Shown: piece after piece, positions 21,654 through 33,000 of the stretch
Numbering within the stretch: the first letter of the stretch is position 1
How the letters are laid out: every line of letters begins with the position of its first letter
Origin: Blattamonas nauphoetae
Lineage: Eukaryota > Preaxostyla > Oxymonadida
Length of the DNA stretch: 64,000 bases
Assembly (NCBI GenBank): GCA_033064195.1
Contig: JARBJD010000034.1
Location: 248,001-312,000 of the forward strand
Direction of reading: 5' to 3'
Notes under the pieces: model-generated
Told to the model about the DNA's origin: nothing
Database searches by the model: none
What the model saw: only the letters and a program-made list of their open reading frames with translations
Translations under genes and position numbers: made by a program

Positions 21654-24299
21654 GAGTTTCCAAACCTTCCACCAAGACTGTGCGTGCCCCTAATTGCTCC
21701 CATTTCCGTCGCGCAAGCGGCAGTTTCTTCAATCATTGGTTAGCCCTGATTGAAGAAAAAGAAGTGCTACACTACCGTAGAATCCGAAATGAAATAATTA
21801 TTGTTGATCCCATTTGTTTCCTTTGGGACCTGGAACCCACACTTCACGGACCTTATCTCAACGAAGTGGGAGCTTCGGTTTGTGGAAGACATTCTTGCCT
21901 CGGGATTGTTCGCGCTCCTCCCAAAATCGTTCTATGAACGTGAGATGCACCTGTTGGCCCAACTCACAATGCATCTGATGCTTATTCTGTGGTGGGGTGT
22001 GATGTGCTCGAACACGACTTACAAAAACCTCATCTGCAGATACAAGCACGTCTCAGAACGCTCATTCAAACGCGTCTACATCACCAAATTTTTCAACCCC
22101 ATTCAACCCTTTCTGGAATATATCTGCAGAAATAGGCGCCGAATCGAAGATTCTCGCAATTCTTGGCATTTCCCCAGTCTGATCGGGAAGATCGTCGAAT
22201 CATCGAGGGACATGGAAGAGACGACGCAGTTCGTGCTGTCTTCTTCGATTGCTCTGACTTGCACGGACTGTCCGACATTCTTCGAAACTGACAACCTCAC
22301 CGTCACTCTCCTTGAGGATATTCGAAGCGCGCGACGACAAATCGGTTATTGTCGTCCAGCCGATCGGTGGCGACCTTTGCAGATTCTGGCCAAACTGCGC
22401 GACGATGGGTTATCGGATGTGGTCGAACTTCACATGAGATGCAGCGGATATGATTCGGTGAAATCATGTCGTGTCTTTCTGGGAGCACAATTTATTCACG
22501 AATTGGGTGGAGATGTTCCATTTCTTTGAGAAAGAAGGATCGTCTGAGTAGCTCTTCATTTCTGTCATCCCAGTTTATTCAACCATTGGATGATCTTTCT
22601 TTTTCAATATCTCGCAAGTTTTTTACGTTTTCCTCTCCCCTCACACCCACGATGAGAGTGTGGGTCTTGGCGGATGATGGTCGGCTCTTATTCCATGAAA
22701 AAAGAATGGATTGATCTACACACCAACAACAATGACGCAAGTAACCAAAACTATAAACTCAATACCTGATGCCTGTCTGATTCCCTCACCCTTCTCACGT
22801 TCGATAGTCAAACCAGAACATCCTCTCTTCCTGAATTTCCAGGTCATTGCGAATCTGTCGTTCTCTGAACGATCAGCTCTTTCTCAGTCACTTGTCTCAC
22901 TCGTTCGGGACAATTATACGTTTACCGACGCTCTCATTAACAAGGCCGTCGGATTTCTGATGGATCTCAGACCAACATCCCTCTCCACCATCCCTTCAAA
23001 TCGAATCATCACTGAACTTGTTCCGTCCTCAGATGGTTCCCTGTCTGGTTTAAGTGACAGTATTCGCATTCTGTTGTCATCACCACACTCGAAAGTTGTT
23101 GCGACTGTCATCTTATAAACCAACATTATCTCCAAAATCTTTTCAAATCTTCGACAACAGACACTCCCATTATCGGAAAATGAACAAACACATCACCACA
23201 TTCTTCATACCCTCATCATTTTTCTTCGTTTGACTGAAATGTCCAATTTCAAGGAACTCGCAAAAACTGACCCATCTGTTCAACTCGCTCATCGTATCCT
23301 CATCTTTCAGAACGTCGTTCTTCCGTCGTCTGATTATCTGACGTATCTCTGCCGGAATCGCTGTTCTTCTTGGACGGAGCATCTGACGGTCTCTGTCATG
23401 GCATTCTTCAGCAAACTCCTTCAAATCAGCCCATTTCATCACCCAACATTGGAATTTGTTATATCTTCTCCGATTGTGATGGCATTTTCGAGTTGTCTCA
23501 CTTTCATCGAATATTGTCCAGATATCGAGCATTCTCTCCGCGACATCAAAACTTCACTGTCCCAATGGAATAACGAAGGCCCAGAAGTGATCCAATCTGG
23601 GAAACGGATGATCCAAGCTTTGATTTCCGAAGGGTTCGCAGACACACTCGAACAGATGCTGATGAACAACATGGACGGTGTGTTTGGCATCGTGGTTGTT
23701 CTGGTGTTAGGCATGGCTGACCGACACTGACCGGTCAGTTTTCGCCGAAAAGTACTGACGGTCACTGACCGGAGAAATTTCGGAACCCATAATCGGATTT
23801 TACCATTTCTCCGAAGTCTTTTCAGGTTAAACAGAGAAATGAGTTATTGATATGAGGTGTGATAGAAACCAGGAATCAGACACAGAAATGACTCTATTCG
23901 TGATAATTAAATCATATTCAATAAGAAAGAACTTACAAATACCTGTTCTTGGAGTTCAGAGAGACAAAGTACGATCGATGGGTTCGATCCGACCTGTCAG
24001 TCACAGATTTGCCCTCTTGTGAAAAATTCGTGAATCCAACTGGTTTTCAATTCACATGAAGTCAATTTACGAAGTGGAAGAGTCGGAAAAGGTTAAAAGG
24101 TTGAGTAATGGACACGGAGATATGATCTCTCCTTCCTTCGTCTCTGAACATCCTCTCCTTCACTCCATCGCTTGTTTTATCTCCTGGACCCCTCTCTTCG
24201 CATCGAATCTCTCTTCATCTTGTCTCCATCAACTCATCCTTTGTGCCGATCAAGACGACGAGTCTGACGACCCCGTAGCACATAACTGACTGAATCACC

Positions 24300-25080
24300 A
24301 CAACCCGCTCGTCATCCTCCCTCGATTCGAACTCGCTCTTCTCGCGTCGCAGCTGCTCCTTCTCCTCTTCCAGCCGCTAAAGGCGTGCCCGTTCGGTGTT
24401 CTGTTTGATCAGAAGCTGCTCTCGTCTGTCCTCGTCCGTTCTCCTCAGGAGCTACCGCTTGTGCTCGACCTTGAGGCGCTTCTCCCGCTGATCCGCTACT
24501 TTCATCTGCACCACCTGCTTCTTGGAGACGCGTTGTTTTCACCCTTCTTTCTCCTTTTTCCTGTTCTGGCGAGCGAGCCAGCTGGGCAGCGCGCATCTTC
24601 ATTCCCAGAGCAGCCAGCTTGTCTTTAGCGGCGGAGAGCACCGACTCTTCCTCCTTCTTCAGATTGTTGAAGCGAGCCACCATTCTCTTCTTGGCTTCCT
24701 TCGCTTTCTCTTTCAGTTCCTTCGCTTTCGTTTCGGCTGCCGATATAGCTTCCTTTTCTTCTTCGTGTGCATGCTCGATTTCTTCCTTTCCTGTCTTCCA
24801 CATTTCATCGCTTTCCTTCTTCAGATTCGCTGCGTGTCGTTCAGCTTCGTGTTTGATCGTCTCTGCCCTTTGCCGGAACTCGCTGCTTGTGTGTTCGAGA
24901 TCCTTCCTTTACTGTTTCATCGACTCTGCCTTCTTCTTCAGTTCTTCTCCTTGCTGCTTCAGCCTCTCTCCGTCTTGGTTGTACTTCTCTTCAGTCGCTT
25001 TAAGGTCATCGATGCCCTTCCGAACTCGTTCTTTGGCATTTTTGCGAACCGTCTCAAAATCATTCAGACGGCCCATTTCG
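24300..25080 (-). CDS. Coiled-coil protein, cargo of the hAT-like element, with in-frame TAA and TAG codons
   Basis: From about 25080 the minus strand reads an unbroken Glu/Lys/Ala heptad-rich helix (GRLNDFETVRKNAKERVRKG onward) to 24560. One TAA (24909-24911) falls between MK-Gln and RKDLEHTSSEFRQ inside the helix. After a frame change near 24510-24540 (possibly a 28-bp GT-AG intron) the coil continues with QVVQMKVADQREKRLKVEHK and two TAG codons (24452-24454, 24377-24379), each in a position where glutamine keeps the coil intact. Read with TAA/TAG as Gln it is one long coiled coil. The upstream join to the Cys-rich region is unclear. Function is unknown. Confidence 0.55.
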
Positions 25081-25246
25081 GCGGTTAGACCTTCTGTATC
25101 GCCTCCTTCCCTACTTTTGTGCGATTGTTCGCTGGTGATCGCATTTTCGCGTCAGACAGACGAGACATGGACGGCTTGACGAACTCGTCTTTGCAGCTGA
25201 AGTAGCAGCCATCAAATTCGGAAATGCAGAACGGCATGTTGTGCAA

Positions 25247-26004
25247 TCAGCATTTTGACATCCAGTTTGAGCCGACGGAGTCTTCATCGTCTTCAGTTAT
25301 GGGAGTGTCCTCGTTGCCATCCCGAGATTGGAGAGGACGATTCACAGCGATAGATTGGTTCGTGTTGTTCTTTTGCGAGTTTTCCTTCACATCGACACAC
25401 TTTTGAGTGCAGAAAGAGTCCAGCGACACCTGACACGACATGATCGTGTTGGTACAAGTTCCGAGGCACGTTTCCAGCGATGCATCCGTTTCCCGCACCA
25501 TATCAGCAAAGTGGGCATCGATTGGCGAAGAATGTGTGGTGTTTAACGTTGTGTTGTCCCGTCTGGTCGTGTTTGTTGCGTTCTGCACAGCAGCCGAATA
25601 GAAGGACGAGAAAGTCTGGTTTTTGTGTCCCCCAAACTTCATCAGGCAAAGTGTGTCGCATTCTGATACGTGCTTGCCGCATTCCGACGCCTTGTCCATC
25701 ATACAAACGTTGAGTTACTGGTTCACATCTTGCGACTCGCTCCGTACATGCGAGCATTCATCGATGCATTCTGACGATGACAGAGCCAAGCATTTCTCTG
25801 CATTTTGTTTGCAGGCGTTGAGACACGCGTTGGTTCCCTTGTTTGAGATGGACTCGGATTCGCATTGGATGAGGCAATCCTCACGCTCTGGCACACACTG
25901 TTGGATGCAGCCGGTGAGGCAGGAAACACACGCAGAGTGGTCGGTCGATGAGGAGCACACGTTGTCGAACTTCTCCTGGCATTGATCCACACACATCAAA
26001 ATCT
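25247..26004 (-). CDS. Cys-rich repeat protein, cargo of the hAT-like element, in-frame TAA
   Basis: An exon begins after acceptor TTTCCCAG with MCVDQCQEKFDNVCSS and runs to a TGA at 25247. Cysteines recur in CxxxC and C-x(7-12)-C spacing: ACVSCLTGCIQQCVPEREDC, NACLNACKQNAEKC, ECIDECSHVRSE, then ECGKHVSECDTLC and CLGTCTNTIMSCQVSLDSFC. A TAA at 25715-25717 lies between SQDVNQ and LNVCMMDKASEC in the same frame, so it is probably glutamine. The Cys pattern suggests disulphide-rich secreted or surface repeats. An N-terminal exon may lie near 26480-26300 (MHMVVGYLENEKESVLRK). It may form one gene with the coiled coil that follows. Confidence 0.5.
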
Positions 26005-27072
26005 GGGAAAGGAGAAAGACGGAGCGGGGATGAAGAGAGGTGAATGTTAACGAGAATAACGAAAGAAATTAATTCGAACAATATCCACAAATGTTCGAGA
26101 GGGGCAATTTCCCTAAAATGGGTGTGAGGCATACACGACGAACACTCCGAATCAAAATCCACTGAAAGTGCCAGATCTTGTGTCTGTCTGCGAGAATTGA
26201 CAGGACATTGGAGGAGAGGTTGACTGTCTTGCCGGATTCTGTAGGGAAGTGACTCTTCTGGAATCGTCGGAGAGAACAGGATTTGTGTGTGTATTCGAAC
26301 CAACCTCACATCTTCTCCTGTTTCTTTATTCTCACTCCGTGTTCTATTCCTTATCTTTGCTTCTTCAGCTGATGGAATCTGCATCTTTCTTTCACTCATC
26401 CCCTTCTGACTTCTTTCGTCAGCTGCAAGCTTCCTGAGCACGCTTTCCTTCTCATTTTCGAGATATCCGACTACCATGTGCACTGTGGAAAAAATGTAAG
26501 AGTTAAAAGAGGAGAATACTGTGAAAGATGAACACTCTTATGAGATGAAGACGAAGGAGGGATCAGAGTTGATACCATAGAGGTTTCAATCTAAAATAGA
26601 TGTGAGGAGGAGAAAATGAACCATTTGTGTAACCGCTTCCGATTAAAGTTTTCGTTTAAGCCAAATTTCGCGAGACAGTCGTGATCCATCCTGTCTTTTT
26701 TTCCGGCGAGCAGAAACAATGGAAAGAAGGTTCCCAAACGGGATCAGTTAGTAAATATTGACTAATATATCTGCTTGCTCGCCGATTTCTCGATTATAGA
26801 ATGTTTTTTATTGAGTTGCTGAGATCTGACCCTTTTACTTATTCTCGGGTGACACTGACCGGCACTTTTGGCCGGTCAGCCATGCCTATCTGGTGTGTGT
26901 TTCAATCTCTCGATCTGTGGGATTGAATGTTAGAAGACGACACTAACCCATGCAAGGTGGTCCGGAATGGAAACCGAATAGATGATGGGTCAATGTGGAT
27001 CTAACCGCAACTTTTTCAATAAAACTACGACCATTATTATCAAGTTGATCTAGTTTTTATCTGGATCTCGTC

Positions 27073-30000
27073 ATGTCATCCGGTGTGCTTTTGCCGTTGT
27101 TCATGTCGTTTGTGTTGGTTGTCTCTTTTTCAGCTAACAACAACCCCCGACAGATTGAGACTGTCTTGTCTCAGTTTCAGTCAGCAGCCGATTCAGGTGA
27201 TGTTGCTCAATGTCAGACAGTTGTTGAAACTCACTTCAGACTCATTCAAGAATACTGCCACAGGTTTCCTTCGTCACAATTCTCACATTTCCCTCTCTCG
27301 AAGGTCTGACATGGACGCGCAGTTACTCCAGACTCTAGGAGAATATTCCTTCAAATGTTGCATTTCTACTTTGAGCATCAACCCGAAGCACCCTGAGAGC
27401 GTCGTTCTGATTGGCTCACTTTTTCACTCGATTCTCTCATTCAATTTCACTCCACCGCTCCTTCCATATCGCAAAAACCAGAAAGCACCGCATACACTTG
27501 ACTCAAACAGACTTTTTGAAACCATCCGTGCTCCTCATCACACACAAATTCTCATCAATTCTTTTCTCGCCATCTGCGATGGTAGAACAGCATTGTCTCC
27601 ACAAACCCCGATTCTCAAATCTCTCCTCTCACTCTTACGTCCACTTTCGATGGTATTTATCTTCTTATTTTCATCTCCTGTTGCAGATTTTCATCAACAC
27701 ACCAAGACCACAACTCGCCCAATATAAAACCATTGTTGATCAAATGTGGCAGGGGCTATTCAAGAAAGAAATGTTCAGCCAGGAACCTCATCCTAAGCCC
27801 CATCACATTCTTAAAATCTTTCGATTCATCGAATTCTTCACGCACTGTACCAATTCTCACTCTGATGCAATATCCACAACTTTCCGCTTTATTCGTGCAC
27901 TCAGCGTCAACTTGCTGTCATTTCAACCATCCTGGGACTATGGCATTCCCCTCCTTGCCCACCTTTTCAAAGCGATCGCTTCCCAGTGCAGAGTGACCCA
28001 AAATGGACAAATAGAGGATATTCAATCCACTCCAATCGCCGACCATCCTAACGATCGTCCTCCACAATACTCTTCTATCCTTTTTGCCCCACTTGTCGTC
28101 GATCCTTCAAAGATCCTCGAAGGATTTGATCCCCAAAAGGTGTGGGGCCAACTAAACACGATTCACCCATCGAATACACACACAGACAATTGTTTGAATG
28201 AGGTTAAGCAATATCTCGTGCAACTTTATCCACTGCTAAAGCCATCTCTGGGCTCTCAAACTCATCCTGCTCCAAACGACGCCCATCAACAATCTCGAAA
28301 TGGAAAATCACATCGAAAACTGCCACCAAAACCTCCAAAACGAATTTCACCGAAAACTTACGAAGCTTTTGCTTCGTCACCGTTTTTGGCAGAAGGGACA
28401 ACTGTAATGGAAGTACGTCGCCAACTTTCGAATTTTGCTGGCAAAGTGTTCGTCACTGACCCAACTCACAAAAACAGACTGACGGAAGAACACATCTTCA
28501 CGTTCCAAACTCTATTTGCGAGGTTATTTGAGGAAAACTCTGTTACAGACACAGTGGGGCGAGTGTTCGGACCAGAAGATGCGGTTCCGTATGCTGTGAG
28601 TGTGTTCCGCACTGATGACTTATCCATGGTGATGCCGTCACTGCTCACAAACTGTTTGTGGAACGATCTGAAGAAACTGCTCGTCTCAACACCAAACCCT
28701 GACCGAGTTGTCGACGTTCTCGGATCGATTCTGAGTTTCACGGATTATGAAGAGTTGACGCTCCCAGTGCATCTCTTCGACATTGTCTTCCACGTCATCA
28801 CCAACAGAAATGATCTGAATCTCGCAACAATCAGCACCAAGACTCTCTGCCAGACTCTGCTTGACAGCTATTCTTCGTTCCATCGAAGAGTCTTCAATCA
28901 TTTCAAAGAGCCACTCCAACTCTCCCTCGATTCGCCAGAGCAGAACGAGAATCTTGACAGAACAGCCATCGTCGCTCCTTATCGAGGTGAAACAGAACCT
29001 GCTCTGGGTTACTCATCTCTCCTCATCCCCAGGCTCCATGTGATGGAACGTCTTCTCTTCCTCTGGAAGCAGCAAGCGGGCGATCCAGACATGCGATCCT
29101 TGTTCTTCGAAGAGATGGACAATGCTTTGACAATTTCAGAGCTCGAAATGGGTCTGACCATCTTTTGGACGTGGGGCACAGATTCCTCGGCGCAGGACAG
29201 ATTCCGACCGTCGTGGGTCAGAGAGCTCAGCAAGCTCGACATCGGCCAATCTCTTCGAAACCCCGTCCCTTCTGACGAGAATCCGTTCCCCGTTCTCGTT
29301 TTCGATCCTCAGTAAAAGAACAGAGTGATCACACATCTCAGACATCTTTTCAGACACAACGTCAACCTCAACCATCCACACGCAGTTGTGTTCATTCGGA
29401 TTCTGCTGTCTCTTCTCATCAACCCTTCAACGCAACCTGAACTGTCCCTCCTTTCAACGGTCGTCCCAAAAGAACAGAACCAGAAAGCCGTGTCCACGCT
29501 CCTTCAGAACCTCAAACCAGCATTGAAGACACCAGAGACTCCCTCACAACAGACACAACTGTCAAGTGCTGTCGACCTCACCGCAACACTCATCTCCTCG
29601 TTTGGGCCATCAACTGTCCCAAAAGATGTCGTCGAAGGGTGGACAGCGATCGACACGCTGAACTCGTCCATTCTCGACAAGTTCGACCGGATCTACGAAA
29701 CAGTCCACAAAATGGACACCACACTCACTCGCCTGACCACTCCATCGTCGAACACGAATTGGCAGCTGCTCTTCTCTCCCAAACGCAAAGAAGCCGTCGT
29801 CGCTGCTCTCTCCAAACTCAACCGGTCTCCGCAACAGATCCGTGCTCTCACAGAGACTGGAGGAAGTGGATGGTTTGTTCGGTGGCTCACAATTTCTCAG
29901 TTGGGAGATCGACAGGAACTGGACCTCCTCCCGCGCCTGTACGCATTCAACACACTCTCAGACATTCTGGAAGCCCGCTCTCCCATCACATCTCTGAGCC

Positions 30001-33000
30001 AATTCTTTGAGAAGTTTCAACAGATCCCGAACCTTTTGGAAGGCCTGAACTTCGACACATCGACGAATGTCGCGTTGAGTCTGACAATCAGCTCGATGAA
30101 TTCGTTCTTCTCGGAATACAATTCCTTCTTGCCGTCTCTCAGCAACTTCAAAGCACCTCAACCACTCGCAGACACAACATTGACAACTCTCGCACTCTCC
30201 GATCGGGAGATGATAGTGAAAATGTGTCAAGACCACACGATGGCCACGGAGCTCATTTCACTGAATCTTCTCTCCTCATCCCCACCTCTCCTCACTCAAG
30301 TCTTGACACACATGAATTTCGATTCGTCACGATCAGACGCTTTTCCTGATGTCACGACAGCACTCATCCTTCTCACCCAGTTTGATCTGAAAGTGATTGA
30401 AGGGTTGGACGCAAAGGGAATCGCCTGGCTTCTCCCTCTCTTCATCCTCGTTCTCGGACGGTCGAACAAGGACAGCCTTCTTCCCTCTCTTCAGACGATC
30501 GTTGCCAGTCTTTCGGAAGCACCGGAACCAACGAAGACCATCGTCAAACGAGCGATCCTGAATCATCTGTCCGCACTTCTCCATCCAAACACCGTGACTA
30601 CCACGACTTCCTCTTTTTTCACGACTCTCCTCACTGTTGTCGCTCCCATCATTCGTCCTCATTTGGTCGTTCTCTGCTCGACTCTCCTCCTCATCCATCT
30701 CTGGTCCTCTAAACTTCCCCAACCAGTCCCAAACTCTTTTGACAATGCACTTCTTCTCCAGGCAATCAAGCACTTGCTCGACCTGATTGAGGAAGACAAC
30801 GCACTCTCTCATCTCACCCAGATTCTCGAGGTGTCTCTCTTCGACACTTTCACCATCCCTCATTACGTTTTCGCAAAGCTTGGTTTCTTCAGCAACCGCC
30901 CACGCGAACTCCTTGCTGGTGAGCCAGAACTTCTCTATCGCCTTCTCTTGTCCACAATTCAGATCAGCCCAATTCTCTGCACACAAACATTAACGTCACT
31001 CCAAGCCATCCAGGAAGCGGAAGATCGAACTGAGCTTTTAGCTCCAACACATCTCAACTCGACCCCTCTCCTCTCACACCGCCACATTTCCTTCATGGAG
31101 ACTGTGTTCAAATATTATCAAAACCAAGTCTCGAGTGTTGATCCCACTTTCTCGTTCATTCCCGTTTTCTTCAGCTTCTATTTCAACACTCTCCTCCACA
31201 CGAGTGATCTTTCTTCATCAGATTGGTTCCATCAATCGTTGGGTGGATTCCAGAGACAGATCCCTTCCGGACGTCTCTTGGATTACTTCTTCCGACAACA
31301 CAACGAATCGCTCTCACAGAGGAACAAGACATCTCTCCTCACTTCCTTCTTCTTCCATGCCGATTATGCTCGATTCTTCAGATTCGACTATTTCCACAGA
31401 GTTGACATTTTCAGATGTCTTTCTCAAAATGCTGACGGAGACATCGCTGACAACGGATCAGGTCAGCTTCCCCCATCTGTCCACCACTTCCTGTCCACAC
31501 TCATCTCTCTTCTGCTGGATGATCTCGACAATTCTAACAGACCAAAGTCGAATCTCGGCATTTCACGATACTTGGCGAGTCTGTCTTCAGATCAAGAGTT
31601 AATTAAAACTCTTCTGTCCTCTTCTCTCATTCCACATGATGACAACACTCCAGCCGAGCCAGCATTGACATTCATTCAGGTCTTCTCGTCACTCTCACGA
31701 TCCTATCATCGCAACCAAGACTACCTTCCTCCTCTCCAAATTCTTTTCCACAATCTGATCTCTCACTCACTCGACCACTCCTGGCCTCCTTCCGCCTTCG
31801 CTCAGATCATCCTCATTCTCCGTGCCGCAACCCAGTCGTTCCTCGAAGCCTCTGAACACCAACCTGTTCAAGAAGATACTTTTCCACGTGCTCTTGTCGG
31901 CCTCTGGAAGCACGCTGTTCTCAAAGTCAATCAACCTCACACTTCAAATGAGATCATCACCATTCTCGGCTCTTGTTGGTCTTTCATTTTCAGTGAGCAG
32001 TTCTTCAGACTTGTCCTGTCAGCAAAGGAACGCTTCGCTTTTTTTGTCATCGCGATGGTCTATCCATCTGTGATCTCCTCGAACGATCTGAAGGTGTGGT
32101 CAGATGCCCGTGACTGGTGTTTGGACTTCATCACCAACTCTCCGAATCATCATCAACAAATGTGCGCGTTCGATGCCTTCCTGTGTCTTCTGACAATCCC
32201 ATCCAACAATCGACCAGCTCATGATTCGGTCCTTCAATCATCTCTGTCTTCATTCCTCCAAAAGAACATCGCGAAAAAGGAGGCGACACAATTCTTTGAG
32301 GAGATCACCAGAAGAACATCACAATCTTCTCTTCTCTCTGAGCTTGTTCTCTGCGATGAGACACTCTCACTTCTGATCAATGACTTTCTCAGCCAATCAA
32401 CAACTCGGGAACACAGTCACAAAGTTCTGATGTCATCTCTCACCCATCCTCTCAACACAAATGTCGCTGTCACCTTGTTGTTCCCCGACTTCCTTCATCG
32501 ACCGCAGGGCGCCGATCCTGCCATTGTCCCGACATCACCCAATCAACACCCTCTCTACCCCGTCTATCTCATCCAATTGGTGGACATTGTCACACGTTCA
32601 CAACAGCCTCTCATCTTGGATCTCGTCCATTGCGACATCGCCAACCTTCGGTCAGCCAACATTGCCTTTTCTGCGCTGTTCCTGTCTCGACTCTTTGAGA
32701 CACTTGCAGCAGTCCCAAAAGACGCTGCGAAGCTGTGGCCGATACTTCCTGGCCTCCTCGGTGATCCACGCCATCACAAAGAGCTCCAATCGTTCTTTTT
32801 GAAAATGAAGTCCCAACAACTGTCCAACGTATTCTCGAATCAGACGCCAACTGCACCGGATCAAGCACCTCTTCGCCAAATCAACGAGGGAACACGCAAA
32901 TTCAGCAGGAGAAAACCACGACAGGCAGAGAACATTCACGTCGACCAAGACATATCAACAAGTAACGCGATCTTACACACCCTCCTCCTGATTTCTCTCG

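Larger units (their letters stand above)
16691..21889 (+). mobile_element. DIRS-like tyrosine-recombinase retroelement, about 5.2 kb
   Basis: Split inverted terminal repeats (16693-16791 and 21810-21887) and an internal complementary region (21580-21653) that equals the complement of the two outer ends joined together. Parts in order: gag-like basic/Ser-rich region, reverse transcriptase with RNase H, tyrosine recombinase. There is no target duplication: a single GA marks each border and copy B shows the empty site with one GA. The architecture is diagnostic of the DIRS group. It looks close to whole, with perhaps one or two breaks, and young relative to the host duplication because its repeats are still very similar. 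Confidence 0.92.
16313..22529 (+). pseudogene. Alpha-solenoid family gene, copy A, split by a DIRS-like element
   Basis: 16313-16690 and 21890-22529 match the two halves of the intact gene at 49460-48441 (copy B), beginning MSPFNRDAHDDETPLFL and ending IHELGGDVPFL. The family is a lineage-specific all-helical (ARM/HEAT-like) protein of about 340 residues; relatives open with a PFL(N) motif and contain FLEYICRNRR. The 5.2-kb insertion sits in the coding region. The start Met is the first one after the 5-kb element and is shared with copy B. Function is unknown; the solenoid fold suggests a scaffold. Confidence 0.85.
23708..26888. mobile_element. hAT-like element, 3,181 bp, 8-bp duplication TCTGGTGT, carrying non-transposase genes
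   Basis: Terminal inverted repeats TAGGCATGGCTGACCG are exact at 23708 and at the 26888 end. The 8-bp duplication TCTGGTGT is exact at 23700-23707 and 26889-26896. The right 120 bp are shared with 617-738. The interior holds a Cys-rich coding region and a long coiled coil, both minus strand, and no hAT dimerisation domain or catalytic core was seen. The element is therefore probably non-autonomous with captured cargo. Confidence 0.88.
22732..26986 (+). pseudogene. Second alpha-solenoid family gene, split by a hAT-like element; in-frame TAA
   Basis: The start is the ATG at 22732 (MTQVTKTINSIPDACLIP). The frame is continuous to 23707 apart from one TAA at 23116-23118, which has family-typical sequence on both sides: ITELVPSSDGSLSGL and ILLSSPHSKVVATVIL before, YLTYLCRNRCSSWTEHL and RMIQALISEGFADTLEQML after. 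The spacing and domain order match relatives of about 380 residues, so the TAA is best read as glutamine. The 3.2-kb hAT-like element interrupts the C-terminal tail. Beyond the second target duplication the frame goes on for about 30 codons to a TGA near 26984. It lies 200 bp downstream of copy A's solenoid gene, in tandem. Confidence 0.8.

Noticed and set aside
23940-24030. tRNA-like GGTTCGATCC segment
   Set aside because: No acceptor, D or anticodon stem could be paired around it.
24301-25180. Plus-strand Phe/Ser-rich frames (188 and 186 codons) as membrane proteins
   Set aside because: They are the reverse reading of the minus-strand coiled coil; Glu/Lys codons become Phe/Leu/Ser codons when read antisense.
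25247-26004. Toxin or venom-like Cys-rich gene
   Set aside because: Cys spacing is repetitive and similar to surface repeat proteins; no toxin family signature was seen.
30333-30986. Long open frames on the minus strand opposite the giant gene
   Set aside because: They mirror strong coding sequence on the plus strand, have no family signature and show shadow-frame composition.
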